Shown: positions 16,793-24,646 of the stretch, one piece after another
How positions within the stretch are numbered: the first letter of the stretch is position 1
Layout: each line of letters begins with the position of its first letter
Source of the DNA: Streptomyces sp. NRRL S-37
GTDB taxonomy: Bacteria > Actinomycetota > Actinomycetes > Streptomycetales > Streptomycetaceae
Reading direction: 5' to 3'
Length of the DNA: 64,000 bases
NCBI RefSeq assembly: GCF_000721605.1
Contig: NZ_JOIZ01000024.1
Location: forward strand, 1-64,000
The notes under the pieces: model-generated
What the model saw: the letters and a program-made list of their open reading frames with translations, nothing else
Told to the model about the DNA's origin: nothing
Database searches by the model: none
Program-made: the position numbers and the translations under genes

Positions 16793-17908
16793 ATGAAGCT
16801 GCATATCCCGGGGCGGAACGACCGGCAGACCCATGAGAGCGCGACGGACGAGCCCCGTCCGGATCACCGGACCGACGCGGCGGACGAGCCCCGTCCGGGT
16901 CACGGGACCGACGTGACGGACGAGCCCGGTCCCAGCGACGAGGTGGAGCGGGCAGCACCGGACACGCCGGGCAAGCTGCCGAAGGGGGCGTGGGGCGCGG
17001 CGTTCAAAGGCAGTCTGCGCGAGTTCAAGGACGACGAGCTCACCGACCGGGCCGCCGCCCTGACCTACTACGGCGTGCTGGCGCTGTTCCCGGCGCTGCT
17101 GGCCCTGGTCTCGATCCTGGGCCTCACCGGCAGGTCCACCACGAACAAGGTGCTGGAGAACCTCCAGCAGCTCACCGCCCCCGGCGCGGCCCGCGACATC
17201 ATCACCCAGGCGGTGCGGCAGCTGCAGGGCACCGCGGGCGTCGGCTCGATCGTGGCGGTGATCGGTCTGGTGCTGGCCGTCTGGTCGGCGTCGGGCTACG
17301 TGGCGGCGTTCATGCGCGCGGCGAACGCGGTCTACGACATCCCCGAGGGGCGTCCGGTGTGGAAGGTGCTGCCGGTACGGCTCGGGGTGACGGTCGCGCT
17401 GATGGTGATGGCTGTGATCAGCGCGCTGATCGTGGTGTTCACCGGCGGGCTGGCCCGTCAGGCCGGCGACCTGCTGGGTCTGGGCGACACCGCGCTGACC
17501 GTGTGGTCGATCGCCAAGTGGCCGGTGCTGGTCGTCCTGGTCACCGCCATGATCGCGCTGCTGTACTGGGCGGCCCCGAACGCCAAGGTCAAGGGGTTCC
17601 GGTGGATCACTCCGGGCAGTTTCCTGGCGCTGGTGATCTGGCTGGCCGCCTCCGCCGGGTTCGCCCTCTACGTCGCCAACTTCGGGTCGTACAACAAGAC
17701 GTACGGCACGATGGCCGGTGTCATCGTGTTCCTGATCTGGCTGTGGATCACCAACCTGGCCATTCTGCTGGGGCTGGAGTTCGACGCGGAGATCGCCCGG
17801 CAGCGGGCCATCGCCGGGGGCCATCCGCCGGAGGCGGAGCCGTACACGCAGCCGCGCGACACCCGGGCCTGGGACGAGCAGGACCGACGGCGCATGGACG
17901 AGACCTGA
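16793..17908 (+). CDS. YihY/BrkB family membrane protein
   Basis: A 371-residue multi-pass protein of the YihY/BrkB family (DUF superfamily once misnamed RNase BN). LTDRAAALTYYGVLALFPAL opens the first membrane segment, and five more hydrophobic stretches follow. Both ends are hydrophilic. The first 55 residues contain an imperfect 12-residue repeat (DEPRPDHRTDA type), encoded by a 36-bp DNA repeat. It is divergent from the GNAT gene. The transported or bound molecule is not known for this family. Confidence 0.88.
   Translation: MKLHIPGRNDRQTHESATDEPRPDHRTDAADEPRPGHGTDVTDEPGPSDEVERAAPDTPGKLPKGAWGAAFKGSLREFKDDELTDRAAALTYYGVLALFPALLALVSILGLTGRSTTNKVLENLQQLTAPGAARDIITQAVRQLQGTAGVGSIVAVIGLVLAVWSASGYVAAFMRAANAVYDIPEGRPVWKVLPVRLGVTVALMVMAVISALIVVFTGGLARQAGDLLGLGDTALTVWSIAKWPVLVVLVTAMIALLYWAAPNAKVKGFRWITPGSFLALVIWLAASAGFALYVANFGSYNKTYGTMAGVIVFLIWLWITNLAILLGLEFDAEIARQRAIAGGHPPEAEPYTQPRDTRAWDEQDRRRMDET
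16846..16933 (+). repeat. 36-bp tandem repeat inside the BrkB gene
   Basis: GGACGAGCCCCGTCCGG recurs at 16846 and 16882, and a variant starts at 16918. It encodes the acidic/proline repeats near the protein N-terminus. Confidence 0.75.
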
Positions 17909-17932
17909 GGGCGCCACGGTCGTCGGCGGGAC

Positions 17933-18385
17933 TCAGTCCATCAGGCCCGCGGCGACCGTGGCGCCCAGCTCCCAGCACCGCTCGACGGCGGCCCGGTCCG
18001 GTTCGCCGGTGACGGTCACTCCGTCGGCGGCACGGCGCCAGCCGAGGCCCGTCGTGATCGACTCGATGCCCCGCACCGCGCCCGTGACGTCGTTCCCGCC
18101 GTGCACGTAGTACCCGAAGGGCCGGCCCCGGGTGGTGTCCAGGCACGGGTAGTAGACCTGGTCGAAGAAGTGCTTGAGCGCCCCTGACATGTAACCGAGG
18201 TTGGCCGGGGTGCCGAGGAGGTAGCCGTCGGCGTCCAGGACGTCGGCGGCGGTGGCGGAGAGCGCCGCGCGCCGCACCACCCGGACGCCCTCGATCTCCT
18301 CGGTGGTGGCGCCCGAGAGGACGGCCTCGAACATCGCCTGGCAGTTCGGCGAGGGCGTGTGGTGGACGATCAGCAGAGTCGGCAC
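17933..18385 (-). CDS. Flavodoxin-like / NAD(P)H reductase family protein
   Basis: A 150-residue protein starting at GTG 18385 (VPTLLIVHHTPSPN). The P-loop-like TPSPNCQAMFEAVLSGA and LLGTPANLGYMSGALKHFFD are typical of flavodoxin-fold NADPH-dependent FMN reductases, where the second segment binds the flavin ring. It converges with the BrkB gene with a short gap. A probable small cytosolic FMN protein of unknown redox partner. Confidence 0.8.
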   Translation of the reverse strand: MPTLLIVHHTPSPNCQAMFEAVLSGATTEEIEGVRVVRRAALSATAADVLDADGYLLGTPANLGYMSGALKHFFDQVYYPCLDTTRGRPFGYYVHGGNDVTGAVRGIESITTGLGWRRAADGVTVTGEPDRAAVERCWELGATVAAGLMD

Positions 18386-18470
18386 GCCCCCGACCCTGCC
18401 GTGCCGGTCCGCGTGCCCGCAAGCCGCCACGGCCGGTGTCCCGTTGTGGCGGCGGGGCGGGAGTGGCACG

Positions 18471-19148
18471 ATGCCCCGCATCGGTACGCGACGGACGGGG
18501 TGCGTCTTGGTCGACGAGGATCACGGGTCACCGGCGGCGGCGGTGTTCGACGCGCTGGGCGGCGAGTACGAGAAGGCGTTCGCCTCCTCACCGGCGCACC
18601 GGGCGTCGCTGGACCGGCTGCTCGAGGGGCTGGCGCCCGGCAGCCGGGTGCTGGACGTGGGCAGCGGGACGGGCCGTCCCACGGCCGCCGCGCTCGCCGG
18701 GGCCGGCCACCGGGTGCTGGGCGTCGACGTGTCCCCGGTGATGGTGGGGATCGCCTCCCGGCAGGTGCCCGGGGCGGAGTTCCGGTGTGCCGACATCCGC
18801 CGGATGCCGCTCGAGGACGGTGCGTTCGACGCGGTCTGCGTGTACTTCGCGCTGCTGCAGATGACCCGGGCGGAGCAGTCGGACCTCGTGCGCCGGCTGG
18901 CGCGGGCGCTGCGGCCGGGCGGCCTGCTGGCGCTGGCCACCGTGCCGCTGGACGTCGAGGGGTTCGACGGCGTCTTCATGGGACAGGACGTGCGCGTCAC
19001 CAGTTTCGCGGCCGAGGACGTCGTCGCCCTCGTGCACGGGGCGGGCCTGGCGGTGGAGTCGCAGGAGAGCGTGATGTTCGCCCCTGACCATCCCGACGCC
19101 CGGCCGGAACCGCAGCTCTTCCTGCACTGCCGCCGCGAGGAGGCGTGA
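18471..19148 (+). CDS. Class I SAM-dependent methyltransferase
   Basis: A 225-residue methyltransferase. Motif I is VLDVGSGTGRPTAAALA, followed by VLGVDVSPVMVGIA (acidic residue after beta 2), FRCADIRRMPLEDGAFDAVC and LRPGGLLALATVPL. The ATG at 18471 was taken; a TTG at 18508 just before VDEDHG is possible. The gene is divergent from the flavodoxin-like gene. The methyl acceptor cannot be deduced. Confidence 0.85.
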   Translation: MPRIGTRRTGCVLVDEDHGSPAAAVFDALGGEYEKAFASSPAHRASLDRLLEGLAPGSRVLDVGSGTGRPTAAALAGAGHRVLGVDVSPVMVGIASRQVPGAEFRCADIRRMPLEDGAFDAVCVYFALLQMTRAEQSDLVRRLARALRPGGLLALATVPLDVEGFDGVFMGQDVRVTSFAAEDVVALVHGAGLAVESQESVMFAPDHPDARPEPQLFLHCRREEA

Positions 19149-19246
19149 CCCCTCGGCCGGCCGGTGTGACGGATCGTCGGGAATGACCGGCGCGGAATCA
19201 GGTACTCGCATTCCGTTCCCCCATCGGAAAGCGAGGTAGCCGACGC

Positions 19247-19696
19247 ATGTCACAGGTAGAGGAATCGATCGAGGTCGACGTCCCGGTCCGCACCGCCTAC
19301 AACCAGTGGACCCAGTTCGAGAGCTTCCCGGAGTTCATGAGCGGGGTCGAACGCATCGAGCAGCGCGGTGACACGCTGACCCACTGGGTGACCAAGGTCG
19401 GGGGTGTGGAGCGGGAGTTCGACGCCGAGATCACCGAGCAGATACCGGACGAGCGGGTCGCCTGGACCACGGTCGACGGCGAGGCGCGGCAGGCCGGGGT
19501 CGTCACCTTCCACCGGGTGCGGGACACCACCACCAAGGTGATGCTGCAGATGGACTTCGACCCGCAGGGGATGGCCGAGAACGTGGGCGACAAGCTCGGC
19601 TTCGTCAAGCGGCAGGTCGGTGGTGACCTGAAGCGGTTCAAGGAGTTCATCGAGCGGCGCGGCCTGGAGACGGGCGCCTGGCGCGGCGAGGTCTGA
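19247..19696 (+). CDS. SRPBCC family (polyketide cyclase/dehydrase-like) protein
   Basis: A 149-residue single START-like domain: SQVEESIEVDVPVRTAYNQW at the beginning, FPEFMSGVERIEQ, and a long C-terminal helix LKRFKEFIERRGLETG. Such proteins bind small hydrophobic ligands, and many in Streptomyces are stress-associated. A GAGGTAG site precedes the ATG. It stands as a single gene followed at once by a strong terminator. Confidence 0.87.
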   Translation: MSQVEESIEVDVPVRTAYNQWTQFESFPEFMSGVERIEQRGDTLTHWVTKVGGVEREFDAEITEQIPDERVAWTTVDGEARQAGVVTFHRVRDTTTKVMLQMDFDPQGMAENVGDKLGFVKRQVGGDLKRFKEFIERRGLETGAWRGEV

Positions 19697-19697
19697 C

Positions 19698-19726
19698 CCC
19701 GGTGGGGGCGCGCCGCCCCCACCGGG
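19698..19726 (+). terminator. Hairpin after the SRPBCC gene
   Basis: A perfect 13-bp stem with a 3-nt loop starts 2 bp after the stop codon. Confidence 0.8.
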
Positions 19727-19738
19727 TACGACGCCTTC

Positions 19739-19766
19739 GTGGTCCCGGCCCGCGGGCCGGGACCAC
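19739..19766 (-). terminator. Palindrome after the ArsR gene
   Basis: A 28-bp perfect palindrome (12-bp stem with a CGCG loop) lies 7 bp beyond the ArsR stop. With the preceding hairpin it separates two convergent genes. Confidence 0.75.
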
Positions 19767-19772
19767 CGTCGT

Positions 19773-20123
19773 CTACGGCAGCGGTTTCGGCCCGCCCTGT
19801 GCGGCCTGGAGGTCGGCGAGCAGTTCGGCCTGCCCCGCGAGCACGCCGGACAGGATGGTGCGCGCCACCCGCAGCAGCTCCGCCACGTGCGGGCTGGTCA
19901 GCGAGTAGTACACGGTAGAGCCCTCCTTGCGGCCGACCACCAGGTTCGCCCGTCGCAGCACCGCCAGCTGCTGCGAGAGGTGGGCCGGCTCGATGCCCAC
20001 CTCGGGAAGCATCTCCCCGACCGCGTGCTCGCGCTCGCTGAGCAGTTCCAGCACGCGGATGCGGGCGGGATGGCCCAGTGTCTTGAAGAACTCGGCCTTC
20101 AGCTGGTACAGCGGCGTGGTCAT
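19773..20123 (-). CDS. ArsR/SmtB family transcriptional repressor
   Basis: A 116-residue winged-helix regulator. FFKTLGHPARIRVLELLSER is the ArsR entry helix, HLSQQLAVLRRANLVVGRKE is the recognition helix and wing, and STVYYSLTSPHVAELL completes the fold. ATG 20123 has AAAGGGGA upstream. The protein has no cysteine, so it cannot sense metals or persulfide through thiols. It lies downstream of a SulP transporter operon, whose promoter carries an AT-rich ArsR-like palindrome. A TTAGCAA half-site also lies at 20224-20230, upstream of this gene. It probably controls the transporter. Confidence 0.88.
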   Translation of the reverse strand: MTTPLYQLKAEFFKTLGHPARIRVLELLSEREHAVGEMLPEVGIEPAHLSQQLAVLRRANLVVGRKEGSTVYYSLTSPHVAELLRVARTILSGVLAGQAELLADLQAAQGGPKPLP

Positions 20124-20271
20124 CGTGCCGTCCCCTTTCCGGCGCGGCAGCGCGGCCCGGGCGGCCGGTCCTCGGTCCATCGCCTCGTCTGTTCGTCGGC
20201 GTCCGCCTCGACGCTTTCCGACATTAGCAACTCGGTACATCCCCGCCGCCGGGTGGTCGCGGGCGGCGGAC

Positions 20272-20697
20272 TCACAGGGGGAGCGTGATCCAGACGCTCT
20301 TTCCCCGGCCGTCGTCGTCGCCCCGGACCACGGCGGTGCCGCCCAGCCCGTGGGTCAGTTCGACGACCGTGGCCAGGCCGCCCGTCCCGGCGCCGTCCGG
20401 CCCGGACAGGCGCGGCCGGTGGGGGTGGCGGTCGTGCACGGCGAACACCAGACAGTCGGCGCTCGCCGCGTAGACCACCGTCGTCTGCGGGGAGACCTCG
20501 GCCGCGTGCCGGACGCTGTTGGCGACCAGTTCGCTCAGGATCAGCAGGGCCGGGCCCACCACCGGGTGGTGCTCGCCGACGCCCCACTCCGCCAGGGCCC
20601 GCTCGGCCGTCTCGCGGGCGAGGCGCACGGCGCCGGGCCCGGTGGGCAGGGTGAGCACATGGCGGTGCGGCAGGGTGTGCGGCACGGAGGTCGTCAC
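20272..20697 (-). CDS. RsbW-like ATP-binding (HATPase) protein
   Basis: A 141-residue GHKL ATPase of the anti-sigma type. The N-box is LILSELVANSVRHAAE, and the G-box region is GAGTGGLATVVELTHG. The GTG start overlaps the SulP stop as GTGA, so the two are translationally coupled. Stand-alone HATPases of this size in Streptomyces usually act as anti-sigma or switch kinases that phosphorylate STAS partners. The STAS domain at the end of SulP is therefore a plausible target. Confidence 0.85.
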   Translation of the reverse strand: MTTSVPHTLPHRHVLTLPTGPGAVRLARETAERALAEWGVGEHHPVVGPALLILSELVANSVRHAAEVSPQTTVVYAASADCLVFAVHDRHPHRPRLSGPDGAGTGGLATVVELTHGLGGTAVVRGDDDGRGKSVWITLPL

Positions 20698-22424
20698 GAC
20701 GTCTCCCGGGCGGGCGCGGGCACCGTGACCGGGGAGTCCGCCGCCCGCAGGACACCGTCGCGTTCCAGATGGTCGCGGGCGGCGCGGATCGCCTCGGGGG
20801 TCGTGGCGTACTCCCGGCCCTCGTGCCGCAGCAGTTCCAGAACGCCCACGGAGTCGAGGGCCCGGCGGTGCGCCGGGCGGACGCCGGACACCATCACGGT
20901 GATGCCGCGCCGCCTCAGCTTCGTCACCGCGTCCTTGAGGACCAGGGCCCCGGTGGCGTCGACCACGCTCACATGGGACATGCGCAGGACGACCACGCGT
21001 ACGTCGGCGAGTTCGGTCAGCTCCAGCAGGAAGCGGTGGGCGGCGGCGAAGAACAGGGGGCCGTCGAGGCGGTAGGCGACGATGTGCTCGGCCAGCAGTT
21101 CGTGCTCCTCGTCCGTGTGGTCGCCCCGGTCGAGCGGCAGCGGGGCGAGCCGGGCCTGCCGGGCGACGGCGCGCAGGGCGAGGACGCCGGCGACGACCAG
21201 GCCGATGATCACCGCCTGGACGAGGTCGAGCGCGAGCGTGGCGACGGCGGTCAGGACGAGGATCAGCGCGTCGGAACGGGTGGCGCGGGCCATCGCGCGC
21301 AGCGAGCCGACCTCGACCATGCGGACCGCGGTGGCCAGCAGTACGCCGGCGAGGGCGGCGAGCGGGATCCGCGACACCAGCGGGGCGGCCGCGAAGACGA
21401 TCACGGCGAGGACGGCGGCGTGCGTGAGCGAGGCCAGCCGGGAGGTCGCGCCGGTGCGGACGTTGACGGCGGTGCGGGCGATGGCGCCGGTCGCGGGGAC
21501 GCCGCCGAACAGCGGGGCGGCGATGTTGGCGAGGCCCTGGCCGAACAGTTCGCGGTCGGGGTCGTGCCGCTGTCCGACGGTCATGCCGTCGGCGACGGAG
21601 GCGGACAGCAGCGACTCCAGGGCGGCCAGCGCCGCCACGGCCAGGGCGGGCGCGAGCAGGCCGCCCAGGGCGCCGGTGTCGACGAAGGAGAGCGAGGGGG
21701 CGGGCAGGCCCGGGGGCAGGTCGCCGATCGGACGCACCCCGTCCAGGCCGGCCGCCTCCGTCACGACGGTGGCCGCGATCACCGCCAGGACGGAGAAGGG
21801 GACGGTCGGCTTCCAGCGCGCCCCGAGCAGCATCACGGCCGCCACGGCGAGCGCCAGGGCCGGGGCCGTCCAGCCGGGGTCGCGGACGAATTCCCCGCCC
21901 GCCCGCCAGGCCACCACCAGGACCCGCTCCCCCTCGGGCACGGGCACACCGAGGGCGTTCGGGATCTGCTGCAGTCCGATCACGCACGCGATGCCGAGGG
22001 TGAAGCCCTCCACCACCGGCGCGGGCACGTACCGCATGCTTCCCCCGGCCCGCAGCAGCGCCAGCGCGACCAGGATCACGCCCGCCATCAGACCGACGGT
22101 GAGCACGCCCGCGGGTCCGTGGTCGGCGACGATGGGCACCAGGACCACGGTCATCGCCCCGGTCGGCCCGCTCACCTGCAGGTTGGAGCCGCCGAACACG
22201 GCCGCCAGGGCCCCGGCGACCACGGCGGTGGCCAGCCCCGCCTCGGCGCCGAGCCCGGAGGAGACACCGAAACCGAGCGCGAGCGGCAGCGCGACGACCG
22301 CGACGGTCAGGCCGGCGAGCAGGTCCCGGCGGGGATGGCGCCGCACCTGGTCCGCGTCGGCGCGGGTGGGCAGCAGCGAGGTGATCCGGGACCGGATTCC
22401 GGCCTGCGGCAGCGGTACGGACAC
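20694..22424 (-). CDS. SulP family anion transporter with STAS domain
   Basis: A 576-residue SLC26/SulP permease. DLLAGLTVAVVALPLALGFG begins the membrane domain, with GGSNLQVSGPTGAMTVVL following. The C-terminal STAS domain (about 440-545) contains MSHVSVVDATGALVLKD, whose Thr sits at the phosphorylatable position of SpoIIAA-like proteins. Substrate may be sulfate, bicarbonate or another anion. GTG 22424 was chosen because GAGGG lies 9 bp upstream; the longer ATG at 22472 has no ribosome site and falls in the promoter. It is the first gene of an operon with the HATPase. Confidence 0.87.
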   Translation of the reverse strand: MSVPLPQAGIRSRITSLLPTRADADQVRRHPRRDLLAGLTVAVVALPLALGFGVSSGLGAEAGLATAVVAGALAAVFGGSNLQVSGPTGAMTVVLVPIVADHGPAGVLTVGLMAGVILVALALLRAGGSMRYVPAPVVEGFTLGIACVIGLQQIPNALGVPVPEGERVLVVAWRAGGEFVRDPGWTAPALALAVAAVMLLGARWKPTVPFSVLAVIAATVVTEAAGLDGVRPIGDLPPGLPAPSLSFVDTGALGGLLAPALAVAALAALESLLSASVADGMTVGQRHDPDRELFGQGLANIAAPLFGGVPATGAIARTAVNVRTGATSRLASLTHAAVLAVIVFAAAPLVSRIPLAALAGVLLATAVRMVEVGSLRAMARATRSDALILVLTAVATLALDLVQAVIIGLVVAGVLALRAVARQARLAPLPLDRGDHTDEEHELLAEHIVAYRLDGPLFFAAAHRFLLELTELADVRVVVLRMSHVSVVDATGALVLKDAVTKLRRRGITVMVSGVRPAHRRALDSVGVLELLRHEGREYATTPEAIRAARDHLERDGVLRAADSPVTVPAPARETS

Positions 22425-22451
22425 GGATACGAACCCTCGGCTTCGGATGCG

Positions 22452-22498
22452 ACTGTATGACGGATACAGCATGTAGCCAATTGCTAAATTTTGCAATT
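22452..22498 (-). promoter_or_regulatory. sulP promoter with ArsR-type operator
   Basis: On the minus strand TTGGCT (22475-22480) and TACAGT (22452-22457) are 17 bp apart, a good -35/-10 pair. The 20-bp AATTGCTAAATTTTGCAATT at 22479-22498 is palindromic at 18 positions and touches the -35 box. It is very AT-rich for this genome. The ArsR protein encoded downstream is the natural candidate repressor. Confidence 0.65.
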
Positions 22499-22539
22499 CC
22501 GCAGGTCAATGGGGGTCCGGCCGCTGAGTCGCTCCGTCC

Positions 22540-23142
22540 TCAGCCCGTCATGCGCCTGCGCCACGACGGTTCGACCCGGCGCCACTCGGTCTCCCAGGCG
22601 TCCAGGCGCCGCAGTCGCAGCCGGGCGCGGACGAGCCATCCGCCGAACAGGACCGCTCCCCCGGCGGCGACGGCGACCGTGATCCCGGCCATGACGGTCT
22701 GGAACCGCGCCTCCGCGCCCTCGGGCGGTGCGGGGACCAGCCGGCCCGCGGGATCCGTCCACACGATGACCCCGGTGCCCGCCGGGCTCCCCGGGTCGAC
22801 CTCGGCCCGGCCCGTGCGGCCGGTGCCGTCGGGGGCGGTCCACCGCACCTCGGCCCATACGCCGCCGTCCCCGCCCCCGTTCTCCGTCACCGCCGCGGAC
22901 GGCCCGGCGGCGTCCTCGGCCAGTACGGCGGGGACGGGGACGGCCCGCTCCCGGCGCTCGGCGAGCGACCCGTCCACGGCCCCGGCCGCCGTCAGGCCGC
23001 AGAGCGCCCCGAGCAGCAGGGCGAGGACGACCGCGGCGAGCCCCAGCCAGGCCTCGGCCAGATCGCTGCGGCGGCGCAGCGGATTCCTCCGCCACCGCCA
23101 CAGCCGCACCCTTCGCGGCCTCGCACCCTGCGTCCTCGCCAT
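22540..23142 (-). CDS. Rv1733c-family membrane protein
   Basis: A 200-residue protein with two membrane helices, WLGLAAVVLALLLGALCGLT near residue 35 and a second near 155 (MAGITVAVAAGGAVLFGGWL). A basic N-terminus and an extracytoplasmic loop with VIVWTDPAGRLVPAPP lie around them. The layout matches actinobacterial Rv1733c-like proteins of unknown function, often in dormancy or stress regulons. A strong AGGAGGTGA site precedes the ATG. It is divergent from nothing and follows the alcohol dehydrogenase gene on the same strand. Confidence 0.75.
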   Translation of the reverse strand: MARTQGARPRRVRLWRWRRNPLRRRSDLAEAWLGLAAVVLALLLGALCGLTAAGAVDGSLAERRERAVPVPAVLAEDAAGPSAAVTENGGGDGGVWAEVRWTAPDGTGRTGRAEVDPGSPAGTGVIVWTDPAGRLVPAPPEGAEARFQTVMAGITVAVAAGGAVLFGGWLVRARLRLRRLDAWETEWRRVEPSWRRRMTG

Positions 23143-23248
23143 CGGAGGTCACCTCCTCGCGTGGGTGACGAACGGCGCCTCACTCCAGGGTGGACCCGGC
23201 CGCCCCGCTTCCGCACGGGCCGGACGGCCCGGTCCTCCGGTCCGTCCG

Positions 23249-24322
23249 TCAGACCGTCGGGTGCACGGGCACCACCTCGTGCCGCGGAACGCCGAGGACG
23301 ACCTTGAGCGCCCCGGTCTCGGCGGCGTTGCCGAAGACGTCGTAGGCCTCCTGCATGTGGTCGAGCGGGAACGTGTGGGTGACCAGCCGGCGGGTGGGCA
23401 GCCGGCCGGCGGCCGCCATCCGCAGCAGGGTGGGGGTGGAGCGGGTGTCGACGAGTCCGGTGGTGATGGTGATGTTCTTGATCCACAGGTCCTCGAGGTG
23501 GAGTGTGGCGGGCGCGCCGTGCACGCCGACGTTGGCCAGGTGTCCGCCGGGCCGCACCATACGGGCGCACAGCTCGAAGGTCTCGGGGACGCCCACCGCC
23601 TCGATGACCACGTCCGCGCCGAGCTCGCCGGTGAGATCCGCGACGAGCTGCTCGGGGCCCTCGCCCGCGTCGGCGACGACATCGGCGCCGAACTCCTTCG
23701 CGGCCTGGAGCCGGGAGGCGGCCACATCCACGGCGACGACGCGTTCGGGACCGAACAGCCGGGCGGTGGCGATCGCGGCGAGTCCGACGGGTCCGGCGCC
23801 GACCACGACGACGGTGTCGCCGGGACGGACCCGCCCGTTGAGCACGCCCACCTCGTAGGCGGTGGGGAAGATGTCGGCCAGCAGCACGGCGTCCTCGTTG
23901 TCGACGGCGCCGGGCAGCGGGTACACCGAGAGATCCGCGTACGGGACCCGTACGTACTCGGCCTGGGTGCCGTCGATCAAGTGTCCGAGGACCCAGCCCC
24001 CGCCGCCCCGGCACTGGCCGTACACGCTCTCGCGGCAGTAGGCGCAGCGCCCGCAGGCGGAGACGCAGGAGACCAGGACGCGGTCCCCGGGACGTACGGT
24101 GCGGACGTCGCCGCCGGTCTCGACGATCTCGCCGACCGCCTCGTGGCCGAGGACGGTGCCCGGACGGACCTCGGGCACATCGCCCTTGAGGATGTGCAGG
24201 TCCGTGCCGCAGATGGTGACGGCGTCGACGCGCACGATGGCGTCGCCGGGTTCCTTGACGGCCGGGTCGGGGACCTCCTCCCAGGCGGACTGCCCGGGGC
24301 CGTGGAAGACGTAGCCCTTCAT
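23249..24322 (-). CDS. Zinc-dependent alcohol dehydrogenase
   Basis: A 357-residue MDR dehydrogenase. The catalytic zinc region is TICGTDLHILKGDVPEV and VLGHEAVGEIVETGG. The structural zinc cysteines are in SCVSACGRCAYCRESVYGQC. The Rossmann motif is VVVVGAGPVGLAAIATARL. The ATG at 24322 has a GAGG site. The substrate is probably a secondary alcohol, glycerol-like polyol or aldehyde; not resolvable by reading. Confidence 0.88.
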   Translation of the reverse strand: MKGYVFHGPGQSAWEEVPDPAVKEPGDAIVRVDAVTICGTDLHILKGDVPEVRPGTVLGHEAVGEIVETGGDVRTVRPGDRVLVSCVSACGRCAYCRESVYGQCRGGGGWVLGHLIDGTQAEYVRVPYADLSVYPLPGAVDNEDAVLLADIFPTAYEVGVLNGRVRPGDTVVVVGAGPVGLAAIATARLFGPERVVAVDVAASRLQAAKEFGADVVADAGEGPEQLVADLTGELGADVVIEAVGVPETFELCARMVRPGGHLANVGVHGAPATLHLEDLWIKNITITTGLVDTRSTPTLLRMAAAGRLPTRRLVTHTFPLDHMQEAYDVFGNAAETGALKVVLGVPRHEVVPVHPTV

Positions 24323-24646
24323 GCCGATCCTCACCCCTTCTCGCTGCTGCGGCGGGTTTCGGCGCCGGGTGCGGTGGCCCGTGCGTCGGCGGGGTGCCGG
24401 GTGGGTGCGGCGGGGCGCCCCGCACTTCCAGTCTGGGCGCGGGGCGGCGGATTCGCTCGGGGCGGTTCTCCGTCGGGCGGGCGGCGCCCCCTTGTCGTTC
24501 CGCCTCGCGCGCCGTCGGGGTGGGCGGGTCTTTTTTCGCCCCCGCCGCCCCTTCCCTTCCCGTTCCTGGGGGCTTCGCCCCCAGACCCCCTTTGCGCAGT
24601 TCCCCGCGCCCCTTTGGGCTGATCCCCCTTTTCACGTCCCAGGGGG
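24323..24646 (+). other. Non-coding spacer between alcohol dehydrogenase and P-type ATPase genes
   Basis: 324 bp without a supportable gene. It contains the upstream region of the minus-strand dehydrogenase gene and, nearer the ATPase stop, a C-rich dispersed repeat that recurs after the heptose genes. Confidence 0.6.
24531..24591 (+). repeat. Dispersed C-rich repeat, copy 1
   Basis: A 61-bp unit beginning with six T residues and containing a hairpin of TGGGGGC and GCCCCCA. It differs from copy 2 at 44937-44997 by two bases. Both copies lie just beyond 3' ends of genes, so a terminator or RNA-processing role is possible. Confidence 0.8.
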
